Assembly (NCBI RefSeq): GCF_000260435.1
Contig: NZ_BACQ01000022.1
Coordinates: 40,498-104,497, forward strand
Length of the DNA stretch: 64,000 nucleotides
Reading direction: 5' to 3'
Origin: Lacticaseibacillus zeae DSM 20178 = KCTC 3804
GTDB lineage: Bacteria; Bacillota; Bacilli; Lactobacillales; Lactobacillaceae
In this document: positions 20,449 to 28,659 of the stretch, in pieces
Numbering within the stretch: the stretch's first letter is position 1
How the letters are laid out: each line of letters begins with the position of its first letter
Translations under genes and position numbers: made by a program
The notes under the pieces: model-generated
The model's input: only the letters and a program-made list of their open reading frames with translations
Told to the model about the DNA's origin: nothing
The model's database searches: none

Positions 20449-20982
20449 TTACTCCAATGTTTCAGCTAAAAAAGGATGCGCGTAATTGACTTTCCCGCGC
20501 ACACTAGCTAAAACGCCTGGGACCAGCTCCTTAATGAGATGGTCTTCGGCCACGATCGGAAACGGTGGTTCGAGGCGATAGTTTGCGGCCCTGCGAAAAC
20601 CGATGCGGCCGAAGAACTGCCGATCGCCGATGACGCTGACAAAATCGCGACGTAGATCTGTTGCCCGCATATCGAGCTCCGAAACAATCGCCATCCCTAA
20701 CCCGCTACCTTGATAATCAGGTGCAACGGCCAAGGGAGCCAAGGCCACTCCTTGCATATGGGCATCAGGTGTAATAGTGACTGCAGTCATCAATCCGTAC
20801 CCGACTAAATGACCGTCGATGGTCGCCACCACTTCTAGCGCCGCGTCATAATCGGCGGTGCGTCGTAACTCAGCGACTAACGCTGCTTCCCCGTGATAGC
20901 CGCGCTTGCTGCCGCTAAATGCGGTTTGCAATAACGCGTCTACTTCGGCAAAGTCGTTTTGCTGTATTCGTCGAATGGTCAT
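20449..20982 (-). CDS. GNAT family N-acetyltransferase
   Basis: 177 residues, one GNAT domain of the YhbS type. The acetyl-CoA binding motif A is visible as LAPLAVAPDYQGSGLGMAIVSELD (Q/R-x-x-G-x-G/A), and motif B-like VIGDRQFFGRIGFRRA follows. Substrate unknown. ATG with GGAGAC upstream. Monocistronic between the kinase gene's end and the terminator at 20402. Confidence 0.85.
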   Translation of the reverse strand: MTIRRIQQNDFAEVDALLQTAFSGSKRGYHGEAALVAELRRTADYDAALEVVATIDGHLVGYGLMTAVTITPDAHMQGVALAPLAVAPDYQGSGLGMAIVSELDMRATDLRRDFVSVIGDRQFFGRIGFRRAANYRLEPPFPIVAEDHLIKELVPGVLASVRGKVNYAHPFLAETLE

Positions 20983-21077
20983 AATTGTCTCCTTTTGTTA
21001 ATAATAATTTTTATTATACACGTTTCCACAGTTGCGTGGTGCTTTGTTTTGGCACTAAACGACATCTTGGAGACGTG

Positions 21078-22625
21078 TTATTTGTTCGGTTTGGCCTGCT
21101 GCCCCGCATCACTAGCGGCATTGCTCGTCGAGTCCGGTTTGTCGCTAGCTGAATCGCCCGATTGTTTCGAATCGGTTTGCTTCTTTTGCTTAGGCGCTGT
21201 CTCCTCATCCGGGAAGATCAAGGTAAAGGTCGTGCCGGATCCTAATTCAGAATCAACATCAATGGTGCCACCATGCAAGCCCATCAGTTGGTGGACAATG
21301 GCCATTCCCAGACCGGATTCGCCGTATTTCGTATTTTTCCGCGAAGGATCAGCTTTATAATACCGCTCCCAGATGTTCTTCATCTGATCTTTGGACATGC
21401 CGATACCGGTATCACTCACCCTGAACTCGGTTTGGTGGTAGCCTAATTTCCCATTAATTGTAATTTGTCCATTTTGCGTAAACTGAACCGCATTTTGGAC
21501 AATATTAAACAAAATCTGAACAAACCGGTCGTGGTCGGCATAAGTTGGCAGCTTTTCCGGTGCTTCAATCGTAATCTTGTCGCCAGCTTCTTCGGCTTTT
21601 TGTGCCAGTTGTTCGGCAATATTATCAAGATCCTTGCGGGCGTTGAAGGTATGTTTGCTTAAAAGAATCTGATTCGTGCGAATCTTTTCATAATCAAGGT
21701 TCTCGTTGACCAAGCGAATTAAACGATTGGTCTCATTACGCATGAGTTCAATGCTCTTCCCCTTGCTTTCTTCGGGAATTGCATCATAAGCCAAGCCTTC
21801 CAGCAAGCCGTTAATGGTTGTCAGCGGTGTCCGCATTTCATGTGCCGCATCCGCCATAAACTGGCGACGCCGATCTTCCTGGCGCTGAATTTCCTGCTGA
21901 CTGGCTTTCAACGATGTCACCATGTCGCGAAAATCATCCGCTAACTCTGCCACTTCGTCATGGCTGCGGCTTTTCATTTTGACAGTCACATCATAGTTAC
22001 CTTCTGCCACTTGATGGGTTGCCTGGCGCAGCTGATTAATGCGGCGAACCTGATACGACGCAATGAAGTAACTGATAATAAAGGCCGCCAAAGTCGATAA
22101 AACGAAAGCGATGAGTAAGTTGTGCTCGGTCTTGTTAATCGAGCTTTGAATTTGCTCGACCGGTGCAAATGCCGCAATGACAAACAGTAGTTTCTCACTC
22201 AAAAAAACCGGCTGGTAATAGATCGTCATATTTTGGGATCGACCGCTCACAGGATTCGTCATCAGCTCCGGTACGGCAACGGCTGACCCTTGTTTTAACT
22301 TTTTCCAGTAACTTGATTTAATCGCTGCCATCGGGCTTTTTTGTGAAACCGGATACTTGGCTACGTTGTTCGCATCATAAATAACAAAATGCACGTGTTG
22401 ATCACTGAGGATCTCTTCGGCATTTTGGATAAAGCGCGCATTGATCACGTAAGTATTTTCATCGACAGCATTGTTTTTTAAGACGTCAGTGTACTGCTCA
22501 AGCTGCTTAAACCCGTTTTCCCAAACCGTATTGGTTGTCGAACGAATGAACAGAATCGACACAATTACCAAGGTCACCATAATAACTGCAAAAAAGCCGA
22601 TTAACTGTTGATAGAGCATTTTCAT
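21078..22625 (-). CDS. Sensor histidine kinase
   Basis: 515 residues. Two membrane helices (about 8-28 and 170-190) flank an extracellular sensing loop. HAMP, HisKA (AHEMRTPLTTINGL, phosphoacceptor His) and HATPase_c follow, with N-box IVQNAVQF, G1 VSDTGIGM and G2 GESGLGMAIV. The last 45 residues are a Gln/Ser/Asp-rich, low-complexity tail, unusual for a kinase. It overlaps the response regulator gene by 4 bases (ATGA). The stimulus is unknown. Confidence 0.92.
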   Translation of the reverse strand: MKMLYQQLIGFFAVIMVTLVIVSILFIRSTTNTVWENGFKQLEQYTDVLKNNAVDENTYVINARFIQNAEEILSDQHVHFVIYDANNVAKYPVSQKSPMAAIKSSYWKKLKQGSAVAVPELMTNPVSGRSQNMTIYYQPVFLSEKLLFVIAAFAPVEQIQSSINKTEHNLLIAFVLSTLAAFIISYFIASYQVRRINQLRQATHQVAEGNYDVTVKMKSRSHDEVAELADDFRDMVTSLKASQQEIQRQEDRRRQFMADAAHEMRTPLTTINGLLEGLAYDAIPEESKGKSIELMRNETNRLIRLVNENLDYEKIRTNQILLSKHTFNARKDLDNIAEQLAQKAEEAGDKITIEAPEKLPTYADHDRFVQILFNIVQNAVQFTQNGQITINGKLGYHQTEFRVSDTGIGMSKDQMKNIWERYYKADPSRKNTKYGESGLGMAIVHQLMGLHGGTIDVDSELGSGTTFTLIFPDEETAPKQKKQTDSKQSGDSASDKPDSTSNAASDAGQQAKPNK

Positions 22626-23353
22626 TGATCAAGCCCCGAATCATCAAACTTGTAACCGACGCCCCAAACGGTTTGAATGATTTGCGGACCGACCTTTTCG
22701 ATCTTCTGACGCAACTTTTTAATGTGCGCATCGACTGTGCGTTCGTCACCATAGTATTCATAATCCCACACCAGCTGCAGCAGCTGTTCACGGGAAAAGA
22801 CCTGCTTGGGGCTCTTGGATAACGTATGCAACAAGTCGAACTCCTTGGGTGTCAAGCCCTCGATTTGTTTACCATTCAAATAAGCTTCACGCGTCTTGGT
22901 ACTGAGCTTGAAATGGTCGGTTTCAACGTCAAAGCCATCTTTTTTTGCTTCTGGCTCTGCCTGCTCCGCACCGACTTCGGCACCAACTTCAGCGCGGCGA
23001 TGCAACGCCTTGATCCGCGCAATTAGCGTAATCGGCGAAAATGGTTTAGTCACATAGTCATCCGCGCCGAGTTCAAGTCCCAACACCTGGTCACTTTCAG
23101 TATCCCGGGCCGTCAACATAATCAACGGAACGGTTTCACTAATCTGACGAATTTCCTTGGCCACCTGCATCCCGTCCATTTTAGGAAGATTCAGATCCAG
23201 GGTGATGATGTCAAAACTATCGGGCGCTTCTTTAAACTTGGCAAGCCCCTCTTCACCATCATAGGCGTTCACGACTTCCCACTTTTCTTTTTGAAAAAAC
23301 ATGGCCATCATTTCTGCCACGCTTGTATTGTCTTCAATCATTAATAGTTTCAC
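22622..23353 (-). CDS. OmpR/PhoB-family response regulator
   Basis: 243 residues with a GTG start at 23351-23353 (VKLLMIEDNTS), supported by GAGGGG 7 bases upstream. The receiver domain has the acidic pair ED and the phospho-Asp in DIITLDLNLPKMDG, the Thr in LTARD and the Lys in YVTKPF. An Ala/Glu linker leads to the winged-helix DNA-binding domain (VDAHIKKLRQKIE). First gene of a two-gene operon with the kinase. Confidence 0.93.
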   Translation of the reverse strand: MKLLMIEDNTSVAEMMAMFFQKEKWEVVNAYDGEEGLAKFKEAPDSFDIITLDLNLPKMDGMQVAKEIRQISETVPLIMLTARDTESDQVLGLELGADDYVTKPFSPITLIARIKALHRRAEVGAEVGAEQAEPEAKKDGFDVETDHFKLSTKTREAYLNGKQIEGLTPKEFDLLHTLSKSPKQVFSREQLLQLVWDYEYYGDERTVDAHIKKLRQKIEKVGPQIIQTVWGVGYKFDDSGLDQ

Positions 23354-23369
23354 TGATAAACCCCTCATT

Positions 23370-23765
23370 TCAAAAATCTTTAAAACCTTTACGGCGTTTA
23401 GGTTTCGGAACGTCATCCGGTGCGACATAATCGTAAGGAAGCTGGTGATGGGCTTCAAGGTACTGTTTTAGCCGACTTTCCGTATAAACGAATCCCGGTA
23501 AGAATAACAGTACCGCCACAAAAAGCCAAATGATGAAAAAATTATCCCACGAAAGCCGGTGAATGATCCACCCGGCAGCGGATTCGACGGCCCCGGTGAC
23601 AATCAATGCCTGGCAAAACCACCGTTGTGCCAGGCGAAAACTATCGGCATTGACGCTGGCGAGATAGGATGTGTAGCCCCAGAAATTGGTTTGATGTCGC
23701 GGCCGAAAAAGCACAAGAAGGATGCCCATTAGTAATTGCATGCATCCAGCAACAAGTAAGATCAT
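23370..23765 (-). CDS. SdpI-like small membrane protein
   Basis: 131 residues. ATG at 23763-23765 is used because TGGAGGC spaces better to it than to the GTG two codons earlier. Three hydrophobic helices. The segment NFWGYTSYLASVNADSFRLAQRWF resembles the GYRT...N...W..A signature of the SdpI/YhfL family. Basic C-terminal tail. It is encoded 16 bases upstream of the response regulator and probably in the same transcript. Whether it is an immunity protein or a signal partner cannot be told. Confidence 0.6.
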   Translation of the reverse strand: MILLVAGCMQLLMGILLVLFRPRHQTNFWGYTSYLASVNADSFRLAQRWFCQALIVTGAVESAAGWIIHRLSWDNFFIIWLFVAVLLFLPGFVYTESRLKQYLEAHHQLPYDYVAPDDVPKPKRRKGFKDF

Positions 23766-23832
23766 AGACACGCCTCCATAAAATTAGCTTAAAACCTAAG
23801 TCTGCGTCAGTATAGTACCAAGTGCAAACATT

Positions 23833-23862
23833 TTGACAAGTTTAATTATACCGTGGTAAGAT
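23833..23862 (+). promoter_or_regulatory. ssrA promoter
   Basis: TTGACA (23833-23838), an 18-base spacer, then TAAGAT (23857-23862). The tmRNA 5' end is 18 bases further on. Confidence 0.7.
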
Positions 23863-23879
23863 ATCATTTGCACCTTGTC

Positions 23880-24240
23880 GGGGGTGTAATGGTCTCGACA
23901 TTGCTTTTCGCGCATGCGGTGCACCTCGGAGGCTCGGCTCCGTCATCAACGGAACAGTTAATATAACTGCAAAGAACGAAAATTCTTACGCTTTAGCTGC
24001 TTAATAACCAGCTAGCGTGATCCTTCCGACTTCGCTCAAGGGTCGGGTCTGGGTCTCAAATCATTGAGCTACGGTTGATGCTGCCACCTGAGGCATCAAC
24101 AAGAGACTAGTAGGTTAGCTGCCTTGTGTTAGCCTTGCTGACTGGCGCGACATCGCGGCGAATTTTAAATTAATCAGCTATGGGTGTAGAGCTGCATGTA
24201 GCAGGGGTGATGGACAGGAGTTCGATTCTCCTCACCTCCA
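23880..24240 (+). ncRNA. ssrA: tmRNA (trans-translation RNA)
   Basis: About 361 nt. The acceptor stem forms from GGGGGTG (23880-23886) and CACCTCC (24233-24239), with discriminator A at 24240; CCA is not encoded. The T-arm GTTCGATTC is at 24220-24228. The tag reading frame 23969-24004 codes AKNENSYALAA followed by TAA, preceded by the usual resume region. It rescues stalled ribosomes. The 3' end serves as the attachment site of the island that follows, and the gene's sequence is kept intact by the insertion. Confidence 0.97.
24228..24240 (+). other. attL, left end of the island
   Basis: CTCCTCACCTCCA, the last 13 bases of the tmRNA gene, repeated exactly at 38391-38403. Sequence beyond this point differs in base composition and gene content from the flanking chromosome. 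Confidence 0.85.
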
Positions 24241-24272
24241 CTTATCATTATCATTAGCTTTCATCGGTGTTC

Positions 24273-24296
24273 AAAATGCCGGTGTAGCAGCATTTT
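24273..24296 (+). terminator. Weak hairpin just inside attL
   Basis: AAAATGC (24273-24279) pairs with GCATTTT (24290-24296). It may replace the tmRNA's own terminator, which the insertion moved to 38434. Only a few G-C pairs, so strength is doubtful. Confidence 0.35.
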
Positions 24297-24330
24297 ATGT
24301 TTGGCAGATAGTCACTGATTATCATTAGTT

Positions 24331-24360
24331 GGTAACATCAGGTAACATTTAGGTAACATT
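24331..24360 (+). repeat. Arm-type integrase sites near attL
   Basis: Three direct copies of GGTAACAT at 24331, 24341 and 24352. The same word, in the same orientation, occurs twice at 38309-38328 near the other end. Their placement beside both att cores fits integrase arm-binding sites. Confidence 0.55.
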
Positions 24361-24482
24361 CTAATCTGCTAGGCAGGCGGTGGCCGTCCATTACGGGCGG
24401 CTATTTTATTATCTATTGTTGCTACTGTATGTTATACTGTGTTCGTCTATAGAGACAATATAACCAAAAAGGAGGAATTATC

Positions 24483-24731
24483 ATGCATTTTCTTTGGGCT
24501 TTAATTGTTGGTGCTATTATTGGTGCAATTGCTGGTGCTATCACTAGCAAGGGCAAATCGATGGGCTGGTTTGCTAACATCATTGCAGGATTAGTGGGTT
24601 CTGCAATTGGTGAGGGACTTTTAGGCCATTGGGGGCCACAACTGGCAGGAATGGCTTTGATTCCTTCAATTATCGGCGCAATTATTGTTGTTGCCGTAGT
24701 CTCCTTCTTTGTTGGCAGATCAAAAGACTGA
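24483..24731 (+). CDS. GlsB/YeaQ/YmgE family membrane protein
   Basis: 82 residues, three hydrophobic glycine-rich helices (LWALIVGAIIGAIAGAI, GWFANIIAGLVGSAIGE, LIPSIIGAIIVVAVVSFF). This is the transglycosylase-associated/GlsB family, small membrane proteins induced by general stress; the biochemical role is unsettled. AAGGAGG ribosome site. It reads rightward beside attL, against the phage structural genes, and has its own terminator, so it looks like cargo expressed from the integrated island. Confidence 0.85.
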   Translation: MHFLWALIVGAIIGAIAGAITSKGKSMGWFANIIAGLVGSAIGEGLLGHWGPQLAGMALIPSIIGAIIVVAVVSFFVGRSKD

Positions 24732-24746
24732 TAGGAGGCCATCTTT

Positions 24747-24887
24747 ATGGACGCTTTAAAAGCTGCATTTAAGTTTATGGTTGCTAGTACTCTCATCGTT
24801 GGCGGTGTTTTAGTTGCAGGTACAGTCTTCGCAGCTAAGGGCATTGATAATGCTGGAGATAAACTACAAGAAAAGCTACACGACTAA
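24747..24887 (+). CDS. Small membrane protein downstream of the GlsB-like gene
   Basis: 46 residues: MDALKAAFKFMVASTLIVGG, then VLVAGTVFAAKGIDNAGDKL and a short charged end. One membrane helix. ATAGGAGG lies about 8 bases before the ATG, and the gene follows the GlsB-like gene by 15 bases, so the two form an operon closed by the terminator at 24892. No family recognised. Confidence 0.65.
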   Translation: MDALKAAFKFMVASTLIVGGVLVAGTVFAAKGIDNAGDKLQEKLHD

Positions 24888-24891
24888 CACA

Positions 24892-24925
24892 AAATGGCCA
24901 CTTCATTATGAGGTGGCTATTTTTG
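24892..24925 (+). terminator. Terminator of the cargo gene pair
   Basis: AAAATGGCCAC (24892-24902) pairs with GAGGTGGCTATTTTT, ending in a T5 run. It closes the GlsB-like operon. Confidence 0.75.
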
Positions 24926-25125
24926 TATCCATTGACTAGGTGAATATTTGTCACTTAGTTCCCATAAGCAGGTCAATATTTTTGACTTGGATAACAACGT
25001 CAGAATTTCGGACTTTGTTTAGCCAATCCCGAAATTCCGAATTGCCTAACCGATTTTTATTGTCCAGAACGACCATACCTCAAGTTAAACTTGTTCAGCT
25101 TGCACCAGAATGCGTCTCTCAGCAC
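24926..25125. other. Non-coding stretch
   Basis: About 200 bases with no convincing gene. An open frame from 24940 lacks a ribosome site and protein-like composition. It lies between the terminators of the rightward cargo pair and of the leftward structural operon. Confidence 0.4.
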
Positions 25126-25149
25126 AAAAAAACGGGCATCTCTGCCCGC
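25126..25149 (-). terminator. Terminator of the leftward capsid/packaging operon
   Basis: CGGGCA (25133-25138) and TGCCCG (25143-25148) with a 4-base loop. The A7 run at 25126-25132 is the T tail in the minus direction. Confidence 0.8.
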
Positions 25150-25406
25150 CCAATTGAAAATGAAAAGCTACGTAGTCAACTTCTTAATTAGAACGATCTA
25201 CTAAATAAGAAACCGGCTATTTTTATGAAAAAAGGTTAGTGTAAATGATTTAAACACCGCATGGATTACGACAAGGGAAAAGTAACTGACCCTCTGGTCT
25301 ATAAAATGCGCCACCGGTTAGCTATGCCGTGCGTCGGTTAAAACGGATCTACCCGCTTATCGCCTAGGACTGTCTTAATTATATCATAATCTTTTGGCTA
25401 TTGATA
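25150..25406 (-). other. Long 3' untranslated region of the structural operon
   Basis: About 257 bases between the connector gene stop and the operon terminator. No gene is supported. It contains a GC-richer block (25258-25370) that differs from the AT-rich surroundings and could be a processed RNA or a gene remnant. Confidence 0.35.
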
Positions 25407-25700
25407 CTATACGTTTTCCGTAAACAGTCCTCTTAACTGCTGGATCATGCTAACCACTGAATAAGGTGGCTCTTGGCTTGCTGTGGTAACTGCTCCACGA
25501 TTCTGATACCAGAATTCGGTCAACATGGCCACGGCAATATCAAATTGCGAGTACGTTTGCAACTCATCAATCGTCGCTGTGCTGTCAACAGCATTATGAA
25601 CATAGTCTCGCGCCGCTGTCAGGTAGTTGCTTATCAAACTATCGTCAGTATTAGTCTGCACACGCAGGCTATTTTTAATGTCATCAGTAGTGACAGTCAT
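25407..25700 (-). CDS. Phage head-tail connector (gp6-like)
   Basis: 97 residues. The opening MTVTTDDIKNSLRVQTNTDDSLISNYLTAARDYVHNAV is typical of the DNA-packaging/head-tail adaptor family (HK97 gp6-like), which forms a ring under the portal. GGAGATGAG upstream of the ATG. Last gene of the structural operon, directly after the capsid gene. Its presence implies that heads are finished to accept a tail. Confidence 0.8.
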   Translation of the reverse strand: MTVTTDDIKNSLRVQTNTDDSLISNYLTAARDYVHNAVDSTATIDELQTYSQFDIAVAMLTEFWYQNRGAVTTASQEPPYSVVSMIQQLRGLFTENV

Positions 25701-25759
25701 GTGCTCATCTCCTTATAAAAATAGGGGCGTACCCTAAGGCACACCCCAGACTTGTTTCA

Positions 25760-27325
25760 TTAAGCTGCTGTCGTGGCTGCTGGCTTGGTTGCCGGTGTGA
25801 TGTCGACAATTCGAGCAGCGTCAGGATCAACCACTTCATAGTCGTTGCGGATCACGACAGCCAAGCCTTGGCTATAACTGTCGAACCGTTCCCACTGGGT
25901 GTTGACTTCGTTCTTTTGGGCTAAGAAAATCGCTTGACTAAAGTCACCAATGATGATCCGATAGGTGCCAGCCTTATCAGTAGGAAGCACCTTATTAGAA
26001 ATGACGATCACTGGGGCACCAAACAGTTGCTTGCCTGATGGTGCAGTGATTGAAGGTTGTAACAAGTATCGGCCCTCGCTGTCTTTCAGTGTATCAAGGT
26101 AGTTGAAAGCATCCTGATTGACGATAACAGACAAGGACAGTGCTGGATCTAACTCAACATTGAAGGTTTGCTTGATGTCATCGAGACCAGTACCCGTGAT
26201 GTGCTTGAAGTTATCGTTGGTGCCCGTCTTGCCAGTCAGAACGCTGATAATGTTGCTATTGTCCGTGTTTTGTACCAGCTTCTTGAGTTGATTCTTAACC
26301 TCGGCAACAATATCAACTTCACTGTCTTCTACCAGTTCATTAGACAGATAAATCTTGCCAGCACGGGTAGCAACCTTGTAGTCAACACCACGGAATAGGG
26401 TTGCATCGATCTCTGGCACGTCTGCTAGTTCTTCCTTGGTGGCTAAGACACCATTGTTAGTCAGGGCAATTGGGTAGGTGCCAACTGGGGTCCCGACCTG
26501 TTTCACAGTGACGTATTTAGCTAGGTCATAGTCTGATTCTTTTAGGTTCCAGACGTCTTCGATGACTTCTTTAGGAACGACAGCACCAGCCGTGGTTGTG
26601 GTCAAGCCGTCACGTTGTTCACCCATGCTGCGGATGTAATCTTCGTAAGCGCGGGATTCGGTGTGTTCTTTGTTGTCGATAATTGTTTTTTCGGTCATGG
26701 TTTTATCTCCTTTTTCTGGTTGTTCAGTATTAGTTTTAAGCCACTCAGTGTAGCTGCGTTTGTCCACTTGGACGTTGGTATCGTCATACGCTGGAATAGC
26801 TACCAGTGAGACGTCAAACAAGCTCTTTACTTGCTTGATGGTACGGATCACTTGCCCGCTGTCGTCCTTAGTGAACGTGTCACCGTCTGGCGCAGCATTG
26901 AAAGTAAAACTCATGGCTGATAGATTGCCAGCTTGGACGTTGTTATAGGCATCGTTGGCTGTGGTCGTATCGGGTAAGGTTGCTTCAAAATGCAAGCCTT
27001 TATCATCCACGTTTAAGGTCAATGTTCCGGCCTTGGTGCTGGCTAAGACTTGGCTAAAATCATGGTTAGAAACCATATAGACGTCTGATAAGTCCACATT
27101 GTCGAATGCGTGCGGATCAACGACTTCTTTAAAGCCACCGAGGTCTTTACTTGGGCTATTGAAAACTACCGCATAACCACTCAGTTTTTTTGGACTGCTA
27201 GTGGTGTCTTCCTGTTGCTGTGTGTCTGGATCGTCTTGGCCTTGGCTGTCGGTTGCTGTGGTAGGATCAGCGGCAGTCAGATCAGCGTCAGGGTTCAGGC
27301 GTTTTTCTACGTCATCTTGGTTCAT
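25760..27325 (-). CDS. Fused prohead protease-major capsid protein (HK97 fold)
   Basis: 521 residues. ATG at 27323-27325 (MNQDDVEKRLN) is preferred, with AAAGGA 10 bases upstream. The N-terminal part (about 45-195) is a U35/HK97 prohead protease: LSGYAVVFNSPSKDLGGFKEVVDPHAF, the catalytic His in VSNHDFSQVLA and the Ser in NLSAMSFTF. The C-terminal part (about 220-521) is an HK97-type capsid protein (LTTTTAGAVVPKEV, then ATRAGKIYLSNELVEDSEVD). Most phages encode these apart. At the junction an internal AAGGAG and ATG (26696-26698) could yield free capsid protein of 312 residues. Overlaps the portal gene by 14 bases. Confidence 0.92.
   Translation of the reverse strand: MNQDDVEKRLNPDADLTAADPTTATDSQGQDDPDTQQQEDTTSSPKKLSGYAVVFNSPSKDLGGFKEVVDPHAFDNVDLSDVYMVSNHDFSQVLASTKAGTLTLNVDDKGLHFEATLPDTTTANDAYNNVQAGNLSAMSFTFNAAPDGDTFTKDDSGQVIRTIKQVKSLFDVSLVAIPAYDDTNVQVDKRSYTEWLKTNTEQPEKGDKTMTEKTIIDNKEHTESRAYEDYIRSMGEQRDGLTTTTAGAVVPKEVIEDVWNLKESDYDLAKYVTVKQVGTPVGTYPIALTNNGVLATKEELADVPEIDATLFRGVDYKVATRAGKIYLSNELVEDSEVDIVAEVKNQLKKLVQNTDNSNIISVLTGKTGTNDNFKHITGTGLDDIKQTFNVELDPALSLSVIVNQDAFNYLDTLKDSEGRYLLQPSITAPSGKQLFGAPVIVISNKVLPTDKAGTYRIIIGDFSQAIFLAQKNEVNTQWERFDSYSQGLAVVIRNDYEVVDPDAARIVDITPATKPAATTAA
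26696..26712 (-). promoter_or_regulatory. Internal ribosome site and start codon for free capsid protein
   Basis: Within the fusion gene, AAAGGAGAT lies 6 bases ahead of an in-frame ATG at 26696-26698 that begins MTEKTIIDNKEH, exactly between the protease and capsid domains. It matches the ribosome sites of neighbouring genes. Confidence 0.7.
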
Positions 27326-28493
27326 TAGACGCACTTCCTTTCTGTTTATCTTGATAAGTGACAAGGTTGCTTAGTGGCGTGTAGTTCAGACTGACCATAA
27401 TCTCATCACCACCGGTAATTGGTGACAGGTTTAATCTTGCTCGTGCTTCATTAGTGGTCAGAACACCGCCTTGCAGCCCCTTAACTGCTAGTTCTTGCAT
27501 CGTTGCTGGGTCGGCACTGAACAGCTTGTCAGTGTTGAAACTGAATCGATTATCGCCAGTCGAAAGTTTAGCATCCATCTCACTTGTGAAGCAGGTAAAA
27601 TACTGAATCAGTGTGTTTTGCAGATAGATCAAATTCGACTGTACGGCATTTGAGTGCTCGCTTTCGATACCCAGCCGATCCAGTGGTAACCCGAACGCTT
27701 TGGCAATCTGTTTCGTTGTCCAATCGCTAGAATTGACTAGATTCAGCACGTCAGTATTAACTTCGAGTTGCTTGTAGTCCATATCATTGTCTAGAATGAT
27801 GGTCTTGAGGGCATTATCACCACTGTTGGCAGCTTCAAATTTATTCCGGATGTTTTCTTTGGCCTTGGTGTCTAGCTGGGTCTTGTTGACTTTAAGAATG
27901 CCTGTCCCTTGGACACCGGTGTTAAAGAATCCCTTCAGTAACGCATGCCCAGACTTTTGTACCCCAACCTCATCACGGAGGCTATACAGTGGCGATAGTC
28001 CTTTGTAACCGTCTTGTGTGAAGCACTTGAAGTGTAAGACCTCATTGGCATTTAAACGCTGTGAACGACCGCTGTCAGGCGTGTATTCGTAACTGATAAT
28101 GCCGGTCGTATCATCTTGTTTAACCACCATTTGACTGTTGGGGACTAACTCGAAACCAGTAACTTGTCCGCTAGGATTTTTGGTAACCCGTGCAAAGCTG
28201 TTACCATTCAGCAGCATGTTAGCAGCTAGGGCAAACTTGAATGCCCATGCGGTCATGTGGTCATTGGGTGCCTTGTTAAGAAGCACGCTGATACGCTTGT
28301 CACTGTACTCAATCGGATTGGTTGCAAGATCACTGGCAATCACGCGCACCGCCGTAAACACGTCCGAATTACGTAAAGCACCAATCCCCACATATAGGCC
28401 GCTGTCGTTGCTGGTCATGCTGACAAGCGCATCTAAGAACGGGTCGCTGTTGTCATCGCGTGGTTGTGTTGTGTCATTCGTGAAAAAGCTCAT
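27312..28493 (-). CDS. Phage portal protein (HK97/lambda-type)
   Basis: 393 residues, typical length for the HK97-family portal. Recognisable elements include NSDVFTAVRVIASDLATNPI near the N terminus, VLLNKAPNDHMTAWAFKFALAANMLLNGNSFARV, and KAFGLPLDRLGIESEHSNAVQ, the conserved clip/crown region. It forms the dodecameric DNA channel at one capsid vertex. AGGGAGGTG lies before the ATG. It overlaps the fusion capsid gene by 14 bases. Confidence 0.92.
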   Translation of the reverse strand: MSFFTNDTTQPRDDNSDPFLDALVSMTSNDSGLYVGIGALRNSDVFTAVRVIASDLATNPIEYSDKRISVLLNKAPNDHMTAWAFKFALAANMLLNGNSFARVTKNPSGQVTGFELVPNSQMVVKQDDTTGIISYEYTPDSGRSQRLNANEVLHFKCFTQDGYKGLSPLYSLRDEVGVQKSGHALLKGFFNTGVQGTGILKVNKTQLDTKAKENIRNKFEAANSGDNALKTIILDNDMDYKQLEVNTDVLNLVNSSDWTTKQIAKAFGLPLDRLGIESEHSNAVQSNLIYLQNTLIQYFTCFTSEMDAKLSTGDNRFSFNTDKLFSADPATMQELAVKGLQGGVLTTNEARARLNLSPITGGDEIMVSLNYTPLSNLVTYQDKQKGSASNEPR

Positions 28494-28497
28494 TGTT

Positions 28498-28659
28498 TCA
28501 CCTCCCTTTGTTGAAGTTGATAATGACTGCGACGGAGATAAGAGCCGTGCCGACTGCTAACATACCAACGCCAAACCCGAACAGCAACCAGATACCGACA
28601 ACCATACAGATTAGCCCCAGCATCAATAGCACGGTCTGAACATTAAAAACTAAAGTCAT
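28498..28659 (-). CDS. Small phage membrane protein (DUF1056-like)
   Basis: 53 residues: MTLVFNVQTVLLMLGLICMV, then VGIWLLFGFGVGMLAVGTAL and ISVAVIINFNKGR. Two hydrophobic helices. Tiny membrane genes at this place, between large terminase and portal, are common in lactobacillus siphophages. It overlaps the end of terL by 17 bases, and its last codons include the portal gene's ribosome site (AAAGGGAGGTGA), suggesting translational coupling. Function unknown. Confidence 0.65.
   Translation of the reverse strand: MTLVFNVQTVLLMLGLICMVVGIWLLFGFGVGMLAVGTALISVAVIINFNKGR

Noticed and set aside
24940..25191. Rightward open frame of 83 codons
   Set aside because: No ribosome site, unlikely composition, and it runs through the leftward terminator hairpin at 25126-25149.
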